Shown: one piece after another, positions 1 through 11,282 of the stretch
How positions within the stretch are numbered: position 1 is the first letter of the stretch
Layout: the number at the start of each line of letters is the position of its first letter
Source: Chrysomallon squamiferum
Lineage: Eukaryota; Mollusca; Gastropoda; Neomphalida; Peltospiridae
Assembly: GCA_012295275.1 (NCBI GenBank)
Contig: CM022674.1
Coordinates: 241,001 to 305,000, forward strand
DNA: 64,000 bases
Reading direction: 5' to 3'
Translations under genes and position numbers: made by a program
The notes under the pieces: generated by a model
The model's database searches: none
The model's input: the letters and a program-made list of their open reading frames with translations, nothing else
What the model was told of the DNA's origin: nothing

Positions 1-197
1 ACTGACCTGTTTTGGAAACTAGCAGATCTTGTCACTTTAAGTTTTTTCTATTGTCTTCAGGTTGATATTTACTTGAATCGTTTAAGTATTTTCCGCAGTG
101 CAGTTGTATACACGGTTAAAAACAAAACACTGAACTCAAATGATTCTCAAATGTTTTTTATTTATTTTTATTTTTTTTATATATACTATTTAGCCAC

Positions 198-611
198 AAC
201 ATTAGAATTGAAAATTTATGAGCATTGTGCAAAACTAATAAAGAGAGATCTGTAGGCGTGTTCAGTTTTATCATTAACACTGAATCTACGAATGACTTTA
301 TGTCCAAACACACACACGCACACACGCACACACACACACTTAGATGTATAGACAGCTAGAGAGATTAACTAACCTGAAAACTCATATTTATTTCCATTTC
401 AAAAAACATAAAAAACAACTAAAATAATGCTTCAAAAGAACCACTTGCCTACATCGTGCGCTACAATTCATAGTCACGTGATACTTAGCTCGAGGTCTGT
501 ATTATGTCACGCGAAGTGAGAGAGAAAATAAAAAAAACGATGAAAAAAATCAAATAAAAATGCATACAGTAGGATTTTTGTTTAGCGACTGTCAGTTGTG
601 CAAAGCTGCTC

Positions 612-666
<55 letters not shown>

Positions 667-930
667 ATTATTATGTAAATAAACGTAATTTTTATAAGGT
701 TTTGGACACAGTATAGTTACGAGCTTGTGAAAACTAAATGACTTTAGCTATTACTTTCATGCCTTGGTGCGAGGCAACTTGTATTTTAACACTGACTTTA
801 ACAAAACACAAAACTGAAGTCATTCTCAAACAGCGTGATTCAGCATTTCTCTGCCGTGTCATCTCTAACATCAGTTGGATATGAAAATAGATCACGTGCT
901 AACATACAAATTAAATTCTCCATGTTCATG
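198..930 (-). repeat. Dispersed CYP-flank repeat, copy 1 (inverted)
   Basis: The reverse complement of this segment aligns almost end to end with about 14960-15780, and more loosely with parts of 3900-5245. Shared landmarks in order are a bHLH-type CACGTG near a GCGTGACATAAT motif, a non-repetitive core around 690-840, and the block around 840-905 that contains ATGACACGGCAG on the reverse strand. Two microsatellites, (CA)n at 301-341 and (ATT)n at 612-672, occupy equivalent positions in copy 3, so they were carried inside the repeat rather than arising separately. No coding capacity is seen. It is probably a non-autonomous mobile element or a segmental-duplication block; its termini are not defined. 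Confidence 0.75.
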
Positions 931-1084
931 TCCTGTATTAAAAATAAAATAAAATGCATTTATTCACACACACACACACACATCCACACACACATTCTAA
1001 ATGTATATAGAGAATTAAATATTTTATTACACATTAATTATAAATCGTGCTAATCAGCATTTAATTTTTTATTATTATTGCTAA

Positions 1085-1205
1085 GTTAAAAAAAAAATTA
1101 AAAAAAAGAAGCAACAACAAAACAACAAAAAAAAAAAAAAATAATAATAATATAAAAAAAAAAAAAAATAAAAAAAAATAAAAATAAATAATAAGAATAA
1201 ATAAT
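1085..1205. repeat. A-rich low-complexity tract
   Basis: Almost pure A with scattered T, G and C, lying immediately 3' of the first P450 gene (which reads leftward). A possible AATAAA polyadenylation signal on the minus strand at 1068-1073 lies just beyond it, but such hexamers are expected by chance in this composition. Confidence 0.6.
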
Positions 1206-1238
1206 TTAATTCACAGATTATTTTTAATCCGTACAAAA

Positions 1239-2723
1239 CTATTTTCTCAAAACTGCTCTGACTTTGAACGGCTTCGGCGACTGCGTGAAACCAAGAATCG
1301 GCTCCATAGAAGGCAGAGGACTCCCTTCTGGTTTGATGAACTCAAATTTCTGAATCATATTCGAGACTAACAAAAACAATTCCATCCTCGCCAGGGGTTC
1401 GCCAATACAATTTCTTGGACCAAACATGAACGGGATGAGCTCTTCTCTGTTGACCAGGTGTCCATTTTCATCGAGAAAACGTTCCGGTCTGAAATTTTCC
1501 GGATCGCCCCAGATTTCTGGATCAGAGAGAACGGAATCGATGACCGGATACACAACTGCATTGTGGGGAATTCTGTAACCATTCCAGTAAATGTCATTCT
1601 GAACACCACGGAACACACTTAAAGGCGCAAGATCGGCTAGTCGTAAGGTTTCCAAAATAGTTGCTTCGATGTAGGTCAATTCTGTTCTGTCTTTGAGTGA
1701 TATCAATCGATCGCATCCAATTTTCTTCTGAATTTCAGCAAAACATTTCTTCTGTATTTCAGGATAATGCAGAAGATACACAATCAGCCATCGAAGTGTC
1801 GTCGCCGTAGTTTCTGTCCCAGCAATAAAAAGATTCCAAATGGAAAAACGAAGGTTTTCTTTGTTAATGCTACTGTTTATCTCCCCTCGTTTTGCCTTCG
1901 CTTTCATTTCTTTTATGTAAGCACTGATGAAATCTGTAATGTTGTTCTCGTCATACTGGGCCAGGTGTTTTTCTAGTGACTTATCAACTAAATCTTTCAG
2001 TATCAAACTATTGTTTTTTAGTCTACGACCCACTCCAAACAGATCTCCAGGAAGATAATAAAGAAATGGAAACAAGGAAAAAACAATGGGTATTGAAGCC
2101 GTTTGCTCCGCTACCTTCATAAACTGAGCAAATTTTGGATCATCGAACTCAAATCGGCTACCATATATTATAGAACAAATGATGTTAGATATAGAAGTAC
2201 AGATATGTTGATCCAAATTTGTGGCTTCACCTTTTGTTTTTCTTAACTGTTCAAGAAAAGCGATGACGTCTTCTTGAATTTTTCCTTCTAGAATATTCTT
2301 TCCCATTCCCAAATGTTTCAAGGCCGTCACTGCAAAATGCCTCTGTTCTTTCCAAACGTCACCGCTAGAGCCTATAATTCCTGTATTTTTGGAAAGCAGC
2401 TTCACAATCAAAATGTTTGGCCTATTTGAGAAAAGATCACCATTTTTCACGAAAACGTCTTTCATATTTTTGAACCCATTGACAGCAATGACCAGTTGAG
2501 TTCCGATGTAAACGCTGAAAACGTCGCCGTATTTCTTCCTCAGTTTTCTAAAAGACTTCACGGGGTTCGTGCCCACTTGAAGAAGGTTTCCAAGGACAGG
2601 CAGGGTAAACCACGGTCCCGGGGGTAGATCTTTTGGTCGGGTAAGAAACAACCGGGTCGTGAACGTTACTACTAGAAACACAAGAACTGCTGACAAATTA
2701 TCCAGTAAAATTTCAAATATCAT
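1239..2723 (-). CDS. Cytochrome P450, CYP2-type, microsomal (gene A)
   Basis: A complete 494-residue haem-thiolate monooxygenase in one uninterrupted exon. Known family role: uses O2 and electrons from P450 reductase to oxidise small lipophilic substrates at the endoplasmic reticulum. Visible parts: a hydrophobic N-terminal anchor (about residues 4-28), the proline-rich hinge PPGP (34-37), C-helix WxxxR (W124/R128), I-helix oxygen-activation motif AGTETT (301-306), K-helix ExxR (E358/R361), PERF (413-416), and the haem-binding loop FMFGPRNCIG (432-441) with C439 as the thiolate ligand. Length is normal and no motif is damaged, so it should be functional. The start is the first ATG before the anchor and is shared with gene C. 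Residues 1-103 and about 336-494 resemble gene C, while 104-335 are nearly identical to gene B, giving a mosaic. The CYP2 clan is clear; subfamily and substrate cannot be told from sequence alone. Confidence 0.95.
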   Translation of the reverse strand: MIFEILLDNLSAVLVFLVVTFTTRLFLTRPKDLPPGPWFTLPVLGNLLQVGTNPVKSFRKLRKKYGDVFSVYIGTQLVIAVNGFKNMKDVFVKNGDLFSNRPNILIVKLLSKNTGIIGSSGDVWKEQRHFAVTALKHLGMGKNILEGKIQEDVIAFLEQLRKTKGEATNLDQHICTSISNIICSIIYGSRFEFDDPKFAQFMKVAEQTASIPIVFSLFPFLYYLPGDLFGVGRRLKNNSLILKDLVDKSLEKHLAQYDENNITDFISAYIKEMKAKAKRGEINSSINKENLRFSIWNLFIAGTETTATTLRWLIVYLLHYPEIQKKCFAEIQKKIGCDRLISLKDRTELTYIEATILETLRLADLAPLSVFRGVQNDIYWNGYRIPHNAVVYPVIDSVLSDPEIWGDPENFRPERFLDENGHLVNREELIPFMFGPRNCIGEPLARMELFLLVSNMIQKFEFIKPEGSPLPSMEPILGFTQSPKPFKVRAVLRK

Positions 2724-2850
2724 TTTCTTTTCTTCTCAAATATATTTTTGAAGGGCAATAATTAAAATTCCTTCTTTTTTTTCTCACTTTTTTCCTTACT
2801 TATTTGTTATTACATAATTCTCTACAGTGCTGTTCTGTAATTTTACTGTG

Positions 2851-2858
2851 TTTATATA
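2851..2858 (-). promoter_or_regulatory. TATA box of P450 gene A
   Basis: TATATAAA on the minus strand, about 128 bp upstream of the gene A start codon. The same element in the same setting (GTTTATATAG on the plus strand) occurs upstream of gene C, and the intervening leader sequences align, so the promoter was duplicated with the gene. Confidence 0.55.
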
Positions 2859-3255
2859 GCTGCTTCAATCTGCTTTATAAAAGGATAATGTATAACAAAT
2901 ATATTTGTAAACAATAAATTTACATAAGTATTTTTACGTTAATGACTAACTACACGCACACACGTTTTATAAGTATTTGTATCACGTTACATACATACAC
3001 ATACATAAACATATAAAATATATGATATACATACATGATCATAAATTAAAATCGTTTATTGTAACCAAGCAATGATCAGTCAAATATAAAAACAAGTAAT
3101 GTTGTAACTTTATGCGGACACAGTAAATTTGGCTGTTTTGTTTTCTTTATTAATAATAAAAAAAAAAAAAAAAAAACAGACAAAAGAATAAAAAAAAAAA
3201 TGTATATAGTAGTAATGCTAATAAAGAAAACAATGACTTGCATGTCTCCAGATAA

Positions 3256-3860
3256 TATTTGATTGTTCTATTTCATCATTAGCCTTACTACTACTACTAC
3301 TCCTGTTACAACTATTTTACAACTACTTCTTGTTACAGTATTGTTTCTCCTTTTTGTTTTCTTTTATTCATTTGCTCTTTGAAACCTTATTGAACCCAAT
3401 CTCAATAGAAATTATATAATAAAAAATTTAGATGTTTGGAGTACCTACTACTATCACGGTCACCACTACTGCTTATACTACACCTACAGAAAATACTACT
3501 TCTACTATTTACAGTATTGTGCTACTGCTCTACTAATACGACAACAACGACTGCTATTGTTAGTGCTGCACGTTCACTAGTACGACTGCTAGAACTAGCA
3601 CTACTTTTACTACTACTCCGTCTACCACTGTTCATACTACACTACTACTATTACTACTGCTAACATTACGAATACTACTACTACTACGGTCACTAATATT
3701 TTACAAATAATTGTTTCTCTCGTTCTTTATTGTTTTCTTTTATTCATCTGCTCTTACCACCCATTTTGAACCCCATTTAAATAGAAATCATTTAACAGAA
3801 ACTTTGGAACTTTGGAGTACCTACTACGACTGGTGTTTTTGCAACTTCTACAATTTTAAA
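3256..3860. repeat. Triplet-rich (TAC/ACT)n flank upstream of gene A
   Basis: Degenerate ACT/TAC triplet runs interspersed with phrases such as TTTGGAGTACCTACTAC (twice, near 3433 and 3812) and a TTGAACCC...AATAGAAAT phrase (twice). The same phrases recur in the same order upstream of gene C (13409-13960), so this block belongs to a duplicated gene-plus-flank unit. No coding signal. Confidence 0.65.
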
Positions 3861-3899
3861 TTGACCTCATGAAAAAAAAAAAAAAAAAAAAAACAACAA

Positions 3900-5245
3900 C
3901 TAATTACAATAACTCAAGTATCCCACAACGTTAAACATGCCGAGATTTCAGATCACCTGATCATCTGACCTAGATACAGGACGTTAACATGTCACAATTA
4001 CAACATCGTTTTCCTCGAGCTGGAGATTTAAGTGAGTATGTTAATACATGTTCTATTTTCATATCCATCTGCGCACTTTGGTATTAGATCCGTCACAATG
4101 ACACGGCAGAAAAATGTAACAAACAAAAACAAAAAAAAAAAACCCTAAAAGATCTATTATGCTTTAAATTTATTATTATTGTTATTGTTGTTGCTTTTGT
4201 CGTTGTCATCGTCATCATTCCCATCATCATCATCATTTTCTTTCTTTATTGATCAATAAATCTATTTGTTATTATTTTTGTTTTTCTCCATTCTTTCTTT
4301 CTTTCTTTCTTCTTCTTATTATTATTATTACAATTTATATTTATTTTGGTTTCACATTAGATTTATTTTTTTAAATTTCGTCACGTTTTTTAAACTGACC
4401 AAACAGACGGCTACTTTCTTGTGTGCCCTGGCATGTAACACTTGCAGCCAGTGTCGTTTATTCAGAACTAAAATAACTCTAGCTACTTTTGTGTGTGCCC
4501 TGGCATGTAATACTTGCAGTCAGTGTTGTTTACCCAGAACTAAAATAATTCTAGCTACTTTTCTGTGTGCCCTGACATGTAATACTTGCAGCCAGTGTTG
4601 TTTACCCAGAACTAAAATAACTCTAGCTATTTTTGTGTGTGCCCTGGCATGTAACACTTGCAGTCAGTGTTGTTTACCCAGAACTAAAATAACTCTAGTT
4701 ACTTTTGTGTGTGCCCTGGCATGTAACACTTGCAGTCAGTGTTGTTTACCCAGAACTAATATAACTCGAGCATCAGACAACGTTAATCATTCGTACATAA
4801 TAATAATAATAATAAAAAAACTGGACAGATTAGCTCATGTGACAACACTAAACAATAATTATGCTCTTTGAGCTTTTTCAATACTATTATTTTTTTTTAA
4901 TTCTCTTTTCGCGTGACATAATGCCCACCTCTAAGTATCTTGTGATTATGCAAATTTAGTGCACAATATTACCACGTGTTTTCAAGTAGTACTTTAACAG
5001 CAGAACATTTAAAAAAAGGCCCCCCTCCGATAAAATAATAATAATAAAAATAAAGTAAAATAAAATAAAACAAACAATAACAGTAATAATACGAGTTTTC
5101 ATTATACTTGGGTAGTCAAACAGTGTTTGATATATATAAAAATCTACATCTATCTCTAATGTGTATGTGTATATGTGTAACAGAAAAAGAATCATTCGCG
5201 GATACAGGAATTAACAGTAAAACTGTACACATCAACAGTTCTCTC
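3900..5245 (+). repeat. Dispersed CYP-flank repeat, copy 2
   Basis: Begins with a block around 3920-4118 that is about 80-90% alike to 14877-15067 (starts TCCCACAACGTTAAACATGC). It continues past an internal 72-bp tandem array and an (AAT)n at 4797-4815. It ends with 4910-5240, which matches 15461-15730. This is the most rearranged copy: the internal order differs from copy 3 and the tandem array is expanded here. Confidence 0.65.
4410..4769 (+). repeat. 72-bp minisatellite, five units
   Basis: Five head-to-tail units of 72 bp (phases at about 4421, 4493, 4565, 4637, 4709), each containing GTGTGCCCTGGCATGTAA and CCAGAACTAAAATAA. Because 72 is divisible by three, the array stays open and reads as a Cys-rich 24-residue repeat with four cysteines and a CCLPRTK motif per unit. 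A single diverged unit is present in the related repeat at about 14800-14880, where it is not in a long open frame. I read this as a noncoding tandem expansion, not a cysteine-rich peptide gene. Confidence 0.8.
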
Positions 5246-5274
5246 TTCATCAGCATTCAGCCATGCTGTCAACT

Positions 5275-5280
5275 TTTATT
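5275..5280 (-). terminator. Possible polyadenylation signal for P450 gene B
   Basis: AATAAA on the minus strand about 150 bp beyond the gene B stop codon. It is correctly placed, but the AT-rich background makes chance occurrence likely. Confidence 0.25.
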
Positions 5281-5316
5281 ACCAATACAGTGGCTAAATA
5301 ATAATTTTAAAAAAGC

Positions 5317-5349
<33 letters not shown>

Positions 5350-5430
5350 CCCAATAATATATATAAAAAATAAAAACAATACGAAATTTAAATATAATTT
5401 CTCATAGATTGTTTTTAACTACTACAAGAT

Positions 5431-6918
5431 CTATTTTCTCAAAACTGCTCTGACTTTGAACGGCTTCGGCGACTGCGTGAAACCAAGAATCGGCTCCATA
5501 GACGGCAGAGGACTCCCTTCTGGTTTGATGAACTCAAATTTCTGAATCATATTCGAGACGAACAAAAACAATTCCATCCTCGCCAGAGATTCGCCAATAC
5601 AATTTCTTGGACCAAACATGAACGGGATGAGCTCTTCTCTGTTGACCAGGTGTTCATTTTCATCGAGAAAACGTTCCGGTCTGAAATTTTCCGGATCGCC
5701 CCAGATTTCTGGATCTGAGAGAACGGAATCAATTACCGGATAGACAACTGCATTGTTGGGAATTATGTACCCATTCCAGTATGTATCATTCTGAACACCA
5801 CGGAAAATGCTTAAAGGCGCAAGAACAGCGAAACGTAAAGTCTCCAAAATAGTTGCTTCGAGGTAGATTAGTTTTGTTCTGTCTTTGAGTGTTATCAATC
5901 GATCGCATCCAGTTTTCTTCTGAATTTCAGCAAAACATTTCTTCTGTATTTCAGGATAATGCTGAAGATACACAAGCACCCATCGAAGTGTCGTCGCCGT
6001 AGTTTCTGTCCCAGCAATAAAAAGATTCCAAATGGAAAAACGAAGGTTTTCTTTGTTAATGCTACTGTTTATCTCCCCTCGTTTTGCCTTCGCTTTCATT
6101 TCTTTTATGTAAGCACTGATGAAATCTGTAATGTTGTTCTCGTCATACTGGGCCAGGTGTTTTTCTAGTGACTTATCAACTAAATCTTTCAGTATCAAAC
6201 TATTGTTTTTTAGTCTACGAGCTATTCCAAACAGATCTCCAGGAAGATAATAAAGAAATGGAAACAAGGAAAAAACAATGGGTATTGAAGCCGTTTGCTC
6301 CGCTACCTTCATAAACTGAGCAAATTTTGGATCATCAAACTCAAATCGGCTACCATATATTATAGAACAAATGATGTTAGATATAGAAGTACAGATATGT
6401 TGATCCAAATTTGTGGCTTCACCTTTTGTTTTTCTTAACTGTTCAAGAAAAGCGATGACGTCTTCTTGAATTTTTCCTTCTAGAATATTCTTTCCCATTC
6501 CCAAGTGTTTCAAGGTCGTCACTGCAAAATGTCTCTGTTCTTTCCAAACGTCACCGCTAGAGCCTATAATTCCTGTATTTTTGGAAATCAGCTTCACAAT
6601 CAAAATGTCTGGCCTGTTTGTAAAGCGATCGCCATTTTTCACGAAAACGTCTTTCATATTTTTAAACCCATTGACAGCAATGACCAACTGAGTTCCGAAA
6701 TAAACGCTGAAAACGTCGCCGTATTTCTTCCTCAGTTTTCTAAAAGACTTCACGGGGTTCGTGCCCACTTGAAGAAGGTTTCCAAGGACAGGTAGGGTAA
6801 ACCACGGTCCCGGGGGTAGTAGAGCTCTTGGTCGCAAAAAAAAAAATCTAGTTCCTAGTATCATAGCCAAAATTACGAGACCAATTGACCAATTTTCCAG
6901 AAGAACTTCTAAAATCAT
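5431..6918 (-). CDS. Cytochrome P450, CYP2-type, microsomal (gene B)
   Basis: A complete intronless 495-residue P450. It has the same motif order as gene A shifted by one residue, because of an extra Leu in its hinge (LLPPGPW): WxxxR in the C-helix, AGTETT (302-307), ExxR (359-362), PERF (414-417) and FMFGPRNCIG with the thiolate Cys at 440. The membrane anchor (about residues 1-33, starting MILEVLLENW) is clearly different from genes A and C but resembles the truncated copy at 17621. Between about residues 105 and 335 it differs from gene A at only a handful of positions, whereas its N-terminus and K-helix region (for example LRFAVLAPLSIF, where A has LRLADLAPLSVF) are distinct. It carries CIGES after the haem Cys where A and C have CIGEP. 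It is intact, so presumably functional; the substrate is unknown. Confidence 0.95.
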   Translation of the reverse strand: MILEVLLENWSIGLVILAMILGTRFFFLRPRALLPPGPWFTLPVLGNLLQVGTNPVKSFRKLRKKYGDVFSVYFGTQLVIAVNGFKNMKDVFVKNGDRFTNRPDILIVKLISKNTGIIGSSGDVWKEQRHFAVTTLKHLGMGKNILEGKIQEDVIAFLEQLRKTKGEATNLDQHICTSISNIICSIIYGSRFEFDDPKFAQFMKVAEQTASIPIVFSLFPFLYYLPGDLFGIARRLKNNSLILKDLVDKSLEKHLAQYDENNITDFISAYIKEMKAKAKRGEINSSINKENLRFSIWNLFIAGTETTATTLRWVLVYLQHYPEIQKKCFAEIQKKTGCDRLITLKDRTKLIYLEATILETLRFAVLAPLSIFRGVQNDTYWNGYIIPNNAVVYPVIDSVLSDPEIWGDPENFRPERFLDENEHLVNREELIPFMFGPRNCIGESLARMELFLFVSNMIQKFEFIKPEGSPLPSMEPILGFTQSPKPFKVRAVLRK

Positions 6919-6984
6919 TTTTGCTTTTTCTTCTGAAATTTGTATAGTATATATGAAGAGAATGAGTTTTGTAAAATAGAAACG

Positions 6985-6991
6985 TTTATAA
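6985..6991 (-). promoter_or_regulatory. Possible TATA box of P450 gene B
   Basis: TTATAAA on the minus strand, about 67 bp upstream of the start codon. The flank is not alike to those of genes A and C, so gene B seems to use a different promoter context. Confidence 0.3.
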
Positions 6992-7254
6992 CATAACTGA
7001 AATCAATCTGGTGTTTAATGACTGTGCTCCTGCTTTACATATCAAATAAATTCAGGCTTTCACTAAAATTGTCAAAATTATGTAAATATAATGTACATGA
7101 AGTTCAAAGATATTCCATATAATAAATATGTAATAAATATGTATATACAGATTCATGAACAACTCATCAATTTTAATTCATTCGTTTTTAATGCTGTAGA
7201 GCACGGCATTCTGTCTTCGAAATATTTCATATTTTTTTATTTTATGATACACTC

Positions 7255-7256
<2 letters not shown>

Positions 7257-7305
<49 letters not shown>
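7257..7305 (+). repeat. (TG)n microsatellite
   Basis: About 24 uninterrupted TG units. Confidence 0.95.
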
Positions 7306-7308
<3 letters not shown>

Positions 7309-7847
7309 TATATTGCGTTTGAAACCCAAAGAGAACTGCGAAAAGGAAGATGCAGTGTCTGTTAACGTAAGTATGCATCGAATGTTGTTGAATGTTTAAA
7401 TTACTAGAATTATGTACCAAATGGTTTGCGCTTGGAAAGTATTTGGCGATTACAATTCGCTGGCTTTTGCGACTGGAGAACAACAACGTTTACTGCGTCT
7501 GTAGTAGAGTGTAGAAAATGGGGACGCCATCTTCAAAAGTTTTGTATAAACCTGGCGTACAATAAAATTATTTATTTTGGAGAAAACAAATCCAATTCAC
7601 TATGCCTGTCTGTTTTAGCAGTGGGATAACAACACTGACCGCATTCACCATCAGTAGGTGACCACTGATCTAAAGGACACAAGTGCACTGAAAAATAATA
7701 TGTCCGTACATCGCAGGTGGCCGATTATCTAAGGGGCCGCAAAAGACAGGTATCTCTGTATGTATATGATATCGAACTGAGGCCATTAAGAAATAGGTCA
7801 TTGTTTTTTCTTTGCTTTAAAGAGTTTATCAGTCAACAGTTGTGATA
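7306..7847. other. Non-coding unique sequence between P450 genes B and C
   Basis: No recognisable coding segment. A 67-codon open frame near 7426 has no recognisable motif. Two short phrases resembling each other (GATCTAAAGGACAC at about 7668 and GATTATCTAAGGGGCCGC at about 7724) hint at an old duplicated element. Confidence 0.4.
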
Positions 7848-8135
7848 CTAGTTGTCAGTGTTTCAGAAAACAGTCAAGTAATTGTAAGAATAATACTTGT
7901 AAGACTTAGTTGTCAGTGTTTCAGAAAACAGTCAAGTAATTGTAAGAATAATACTTGTAAGACATAGTTGTCAGTGTTTCAGAAAACAGTCAAGTAATTG
8001 TAAGAATAATACTTGTAAGAATAATTGTAATACTTGTAAGACTTAGTTGTCAGTGTTTCTGAAAACAGTAATTTAAGGTAAGACATGACTCGTGTTTGTA
8101 ATTGTAAGAATAATTGTTGTAAGACGCAGTCTGAG
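7848..8135. repeat. 58-bp minisatellite, about four units
   Basis: Units start at about 7851, 7909, 7967 and 8046 with AGTTGTCAGTGTTTCAGAAA. The first three are spaced exactly 58 bp. The third contains an extra internal 21-bp duplication (AATAATTGTAATACTTGTAAG type), and a diverged fragment trails to about 8135. Confidence 0.85.
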
Positions 8136-8693
8136 TTGGGCGTGACTCGTCTGCAGTGAAATCACGTGACGTGTGGATCGGCAGAAAGAAGAAGAAAGGA
8201 TTAGCTGGCTCTCTCTCGCTGGTCGGAGCAGGTCAATGTGGTCCTGAGGTTTCATTAAGCTACCATTCTACTGTTATTTTAAAGATGAAATTTTGCACTT
8301 TCGGTGATATATTTTTGAAAGGGGGTTTGTTGCTTGAAAGTAATGTAGATATTTGACATAATTTTTTTTCCTCAAAGTTTTCCAGCATTTTCCTCTGGCA
8401 AAACTTTTATTGGACACAACGAGTGTTTCTGTATGATGAAATCTGTTTGCAGGAGGCGAGGTCCTAGAGTTAAATCACACGAGTGCAAAAAGTAGTATTG
8501 GGACGAGTTTGCGATTCACCTCTGTAGAAACAAAACGAGAAGTGGCGGCTTTCCGAAGTCAGTTCAACTGATACAGAAAAGACTTTGAGTACCTACTATT
8601 ATTATTACTACTGCTAGAGTTATGAATGGTACAATAAGGCTACTTACTAATATTACAAGTACGTCTTTCATATACTTTCCTCTTAACTTCGTG

Positions 8694-8714
8694 CTCTCTC
8701 TCTCTCTCTCTCTC

Positions 8715-8806
<92 letters not shown>
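8694..8806 (+). repeat. (CT)n microsatellite
   Basis: About 55 CT units with one interruption. It creates spurious SL/RE-repeat reading frames on both strands. Confidence 0.95.
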
Positions 8807-8809
<3 letters not shown>

Positions 8810-9211
8810 TGAATCCTAAATTCAGATACCTCGTGAGAAGTGGACGATATAAAACAACAACAAGAACTACACCCAGACACACATCCACGCACACAGTGTC
8901 TTTTTTGAAATGAGGGAAGAAACACTTAATCGCCAATAAACCTGTTTGGTGTCTGATGTCTTTTAAGTCAGTTATGTATTTCATCGAACGATATCGGTAG
9001 ACTTCAAGTGGTAACCGTAGACATAAATAAACTCATTCAGTGCATATCGTTTCTGTGGGAACAGAGATTGTTATTTTATATATCAAGAAACAGTGAATAT
9101 GTTGTGACATATTTATATAATGTAATATTAACATCCAGATAATTAGATGCAGTCATGACATTAATATTTCAAAAAGTGACAACAACGCACTGAGGTTTCT
9201 CCGTGTAATCA

Positions 9212-9290
9212 TTGTTATTTATTTGTTTATTTGTTTATTTATTTATTTGTTTATTTGTTTATTTGTTTGTTTATTTATTTATTTGTTTGT

Positions 9291-9345
<55 letters not shown>
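9212..9345 (+). repeat. (TTTA)n/(TTTG)n microsatellite
   Basis: A tetranucleotide array that starts mixed (TTTA and TTTG alternate) and becomes pure TTTA at its right end. The following 9350-10310 is unique AT-rich sequence with no coding signal. Confidence 0.9.
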
Positions 9346-10310
9346 GTTGACGGGAATAGATTGGGTTTTTAAAATATTTTATAATTAATTTTTATGATGT
9401 GTATATTTTTAGCGTTTACATATATATATATATATATAGGTGTGTTCGTGTGTACGTGTTTGCGGAGCCTCGGAATAACCGGTTACAGTGGTGGCATGTG
9501 TCGTTGGTGCTACTCTCATTTGCCGCCTTAAATATGTCTCATTCCAATAACTTTAAATGTCTTTAGGACGTAGTCTCAGTTGACCACGAGCCCCAACTAC
9601 AACATACATATTACTACTGCGACATAGTTTGTCTGGATATTAAAGGTTAACAAGAAATGAGATATATATTCGATTTGCACATTGGACTGCGCAGTTAGAT
9701 TATGTTTCAGATGTACGTGTGCTTTGTCATTCAAAAGAGAATGTAGTTGTACAGGTTAATGTCATAGCATGTCTGAAAGCTAAAGCTGGACTGCACTGAG
9801 TGTGTTGAATTATCACTATTTTAATGTCACTAATTTAGTGTTTTGTTAAAGCCATTGTTTAAACAACCCTAAATCAAACACAAACTAAAATTCATATTGT
9901 AAGGGATTTTTCATTCATTGTCTTCCATTTTTAGATTCGCTAGGCGTCCTTTTGGTCTGAAATATTTGTTCTCATTTAGCTTTGGACTGACGATAAACTC
10001 TTCATAACTGAAATTCTTCACGGCTACTTTTGTCCGTTATTTCCAGTCCAGCTTTGTATGTATATATGTTTGTAAGTGCGTGCGTGTGCGTGCGTATTTG
10101 TGTCTGTTTAAATAATTTGTGTACGTCTGTATGTTATTGCTTATTTGCGTCTTTCATATTACTTTTTTTAGTGTATCTAGTTTTTCTATATGCTGAAACT
10201 TTAACGAATACATTGTCTTTAACAATGTTTTCATATATCTTTTTTTTTTCTAGACTCGATGTCTTTGCATTGGGCTATTCAAATTCATGCTTATGATATA
10301 TTTGTCCTTA

Positions 10311-10315
<5 letters not shown>

Positions 10316-10354
<39 letters not shown>

Positions 10355-10436
10355 TGCTTCTTTTTATGATTTATTAACGACGGGAAAACATGACTGTGTG
10401 TGTGTTTGTGTGTGTGAGTGTTCGTTTGTGTGATTT

Positions 10437-10475
<39 letters not shown>
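10316..10475 (+). repeat. Two (TG)n microsatellites
   Basis: Pure runs at about 10316-10351 and 10438-10474, with imperfect TG-rich sequence between them. Confidence 0.9.
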
Positions 10476-10476
<1 letters not shown>

Positions 10477-10911
10477 GTAAGCAGTCCAAAAGATGATAAA
10501 TATTCTGTTTTTGTTTTGTTGACCTTCTTCATCTACAAAATTCAGTTCGTATAGCATTAACAAATTTGCAGGTCCTTATTCGACAAGGTAGAAGTAGTAG
10601 TCGTATTAGCAGTGGTGGTGGTAGGTGTAGTAGTAGTAGTAGTTGTGGTAGCTACAGTAATACAAGTAGTTGTTGTTGTGATGATATTAACAGAAGTCCT
10701 AAAGAAAACGTGACACTAAGTGACCAATAGAAGTGTGACTTTCAGAAAGTAGCTGGCTAATCGGGTAATTGTACTCTGCGTTTGACTTAGAGAGTTTGAT
10801 AAAACGAGAAAATGTAGTTTTAGCTGAAAGACGATAAGAGATCTAAACAGAGACGATAATACTTTAATTAATGATCCTGTTTTTGATGAACATGCTAATA
10901 TTCAAATTAAT

Positions 10912-10937
10912 ACAATAAATAAATAAATAAATAAATA

Positions 10938-10997
<60 letters not shown>

Positions 10998-11040
10998 AAA
11001 GAAAAGAAAAGAAAAGAAAAAAGAAATAAAATAAAATTAA
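10912..11040 (+). repeat. (AAAT)n-(AAAG)n compound microsatellite
   Basis: TAAA units turn into about 16 GAAA units and then decay into AAAAG pentamers. It lies just 3' of P450 gene C. Confidence 0.9.
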
Positions 11041-11282
11041 AACGTCCTCAAAACATAATTAAAGATTTAATGGCATTATTCTCATTATTGTCCCAAATGA
11101 GCTGTACTTGTATTTAAAACTAGCCCCGAAAGTCATAAATAGCGAAATTTAAGATTAAGTTTCTAGTTTCTAAATTTATGTGTGTGTATCTGTGTGTTTG
11201 TGTGTCTTTACAAACAAAAACTGAGAGTCATTTATGCATAAAGAATTAAGTATAGTATTCTATATACAATCAGTAAAAAAAT

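Noticed and set aside
7426-7629. 67-codon frame (MRLESIWRLQFAGF...)
   Set aside because: No family resemblance, no promoter or splice context; length is within chance for this sequence.
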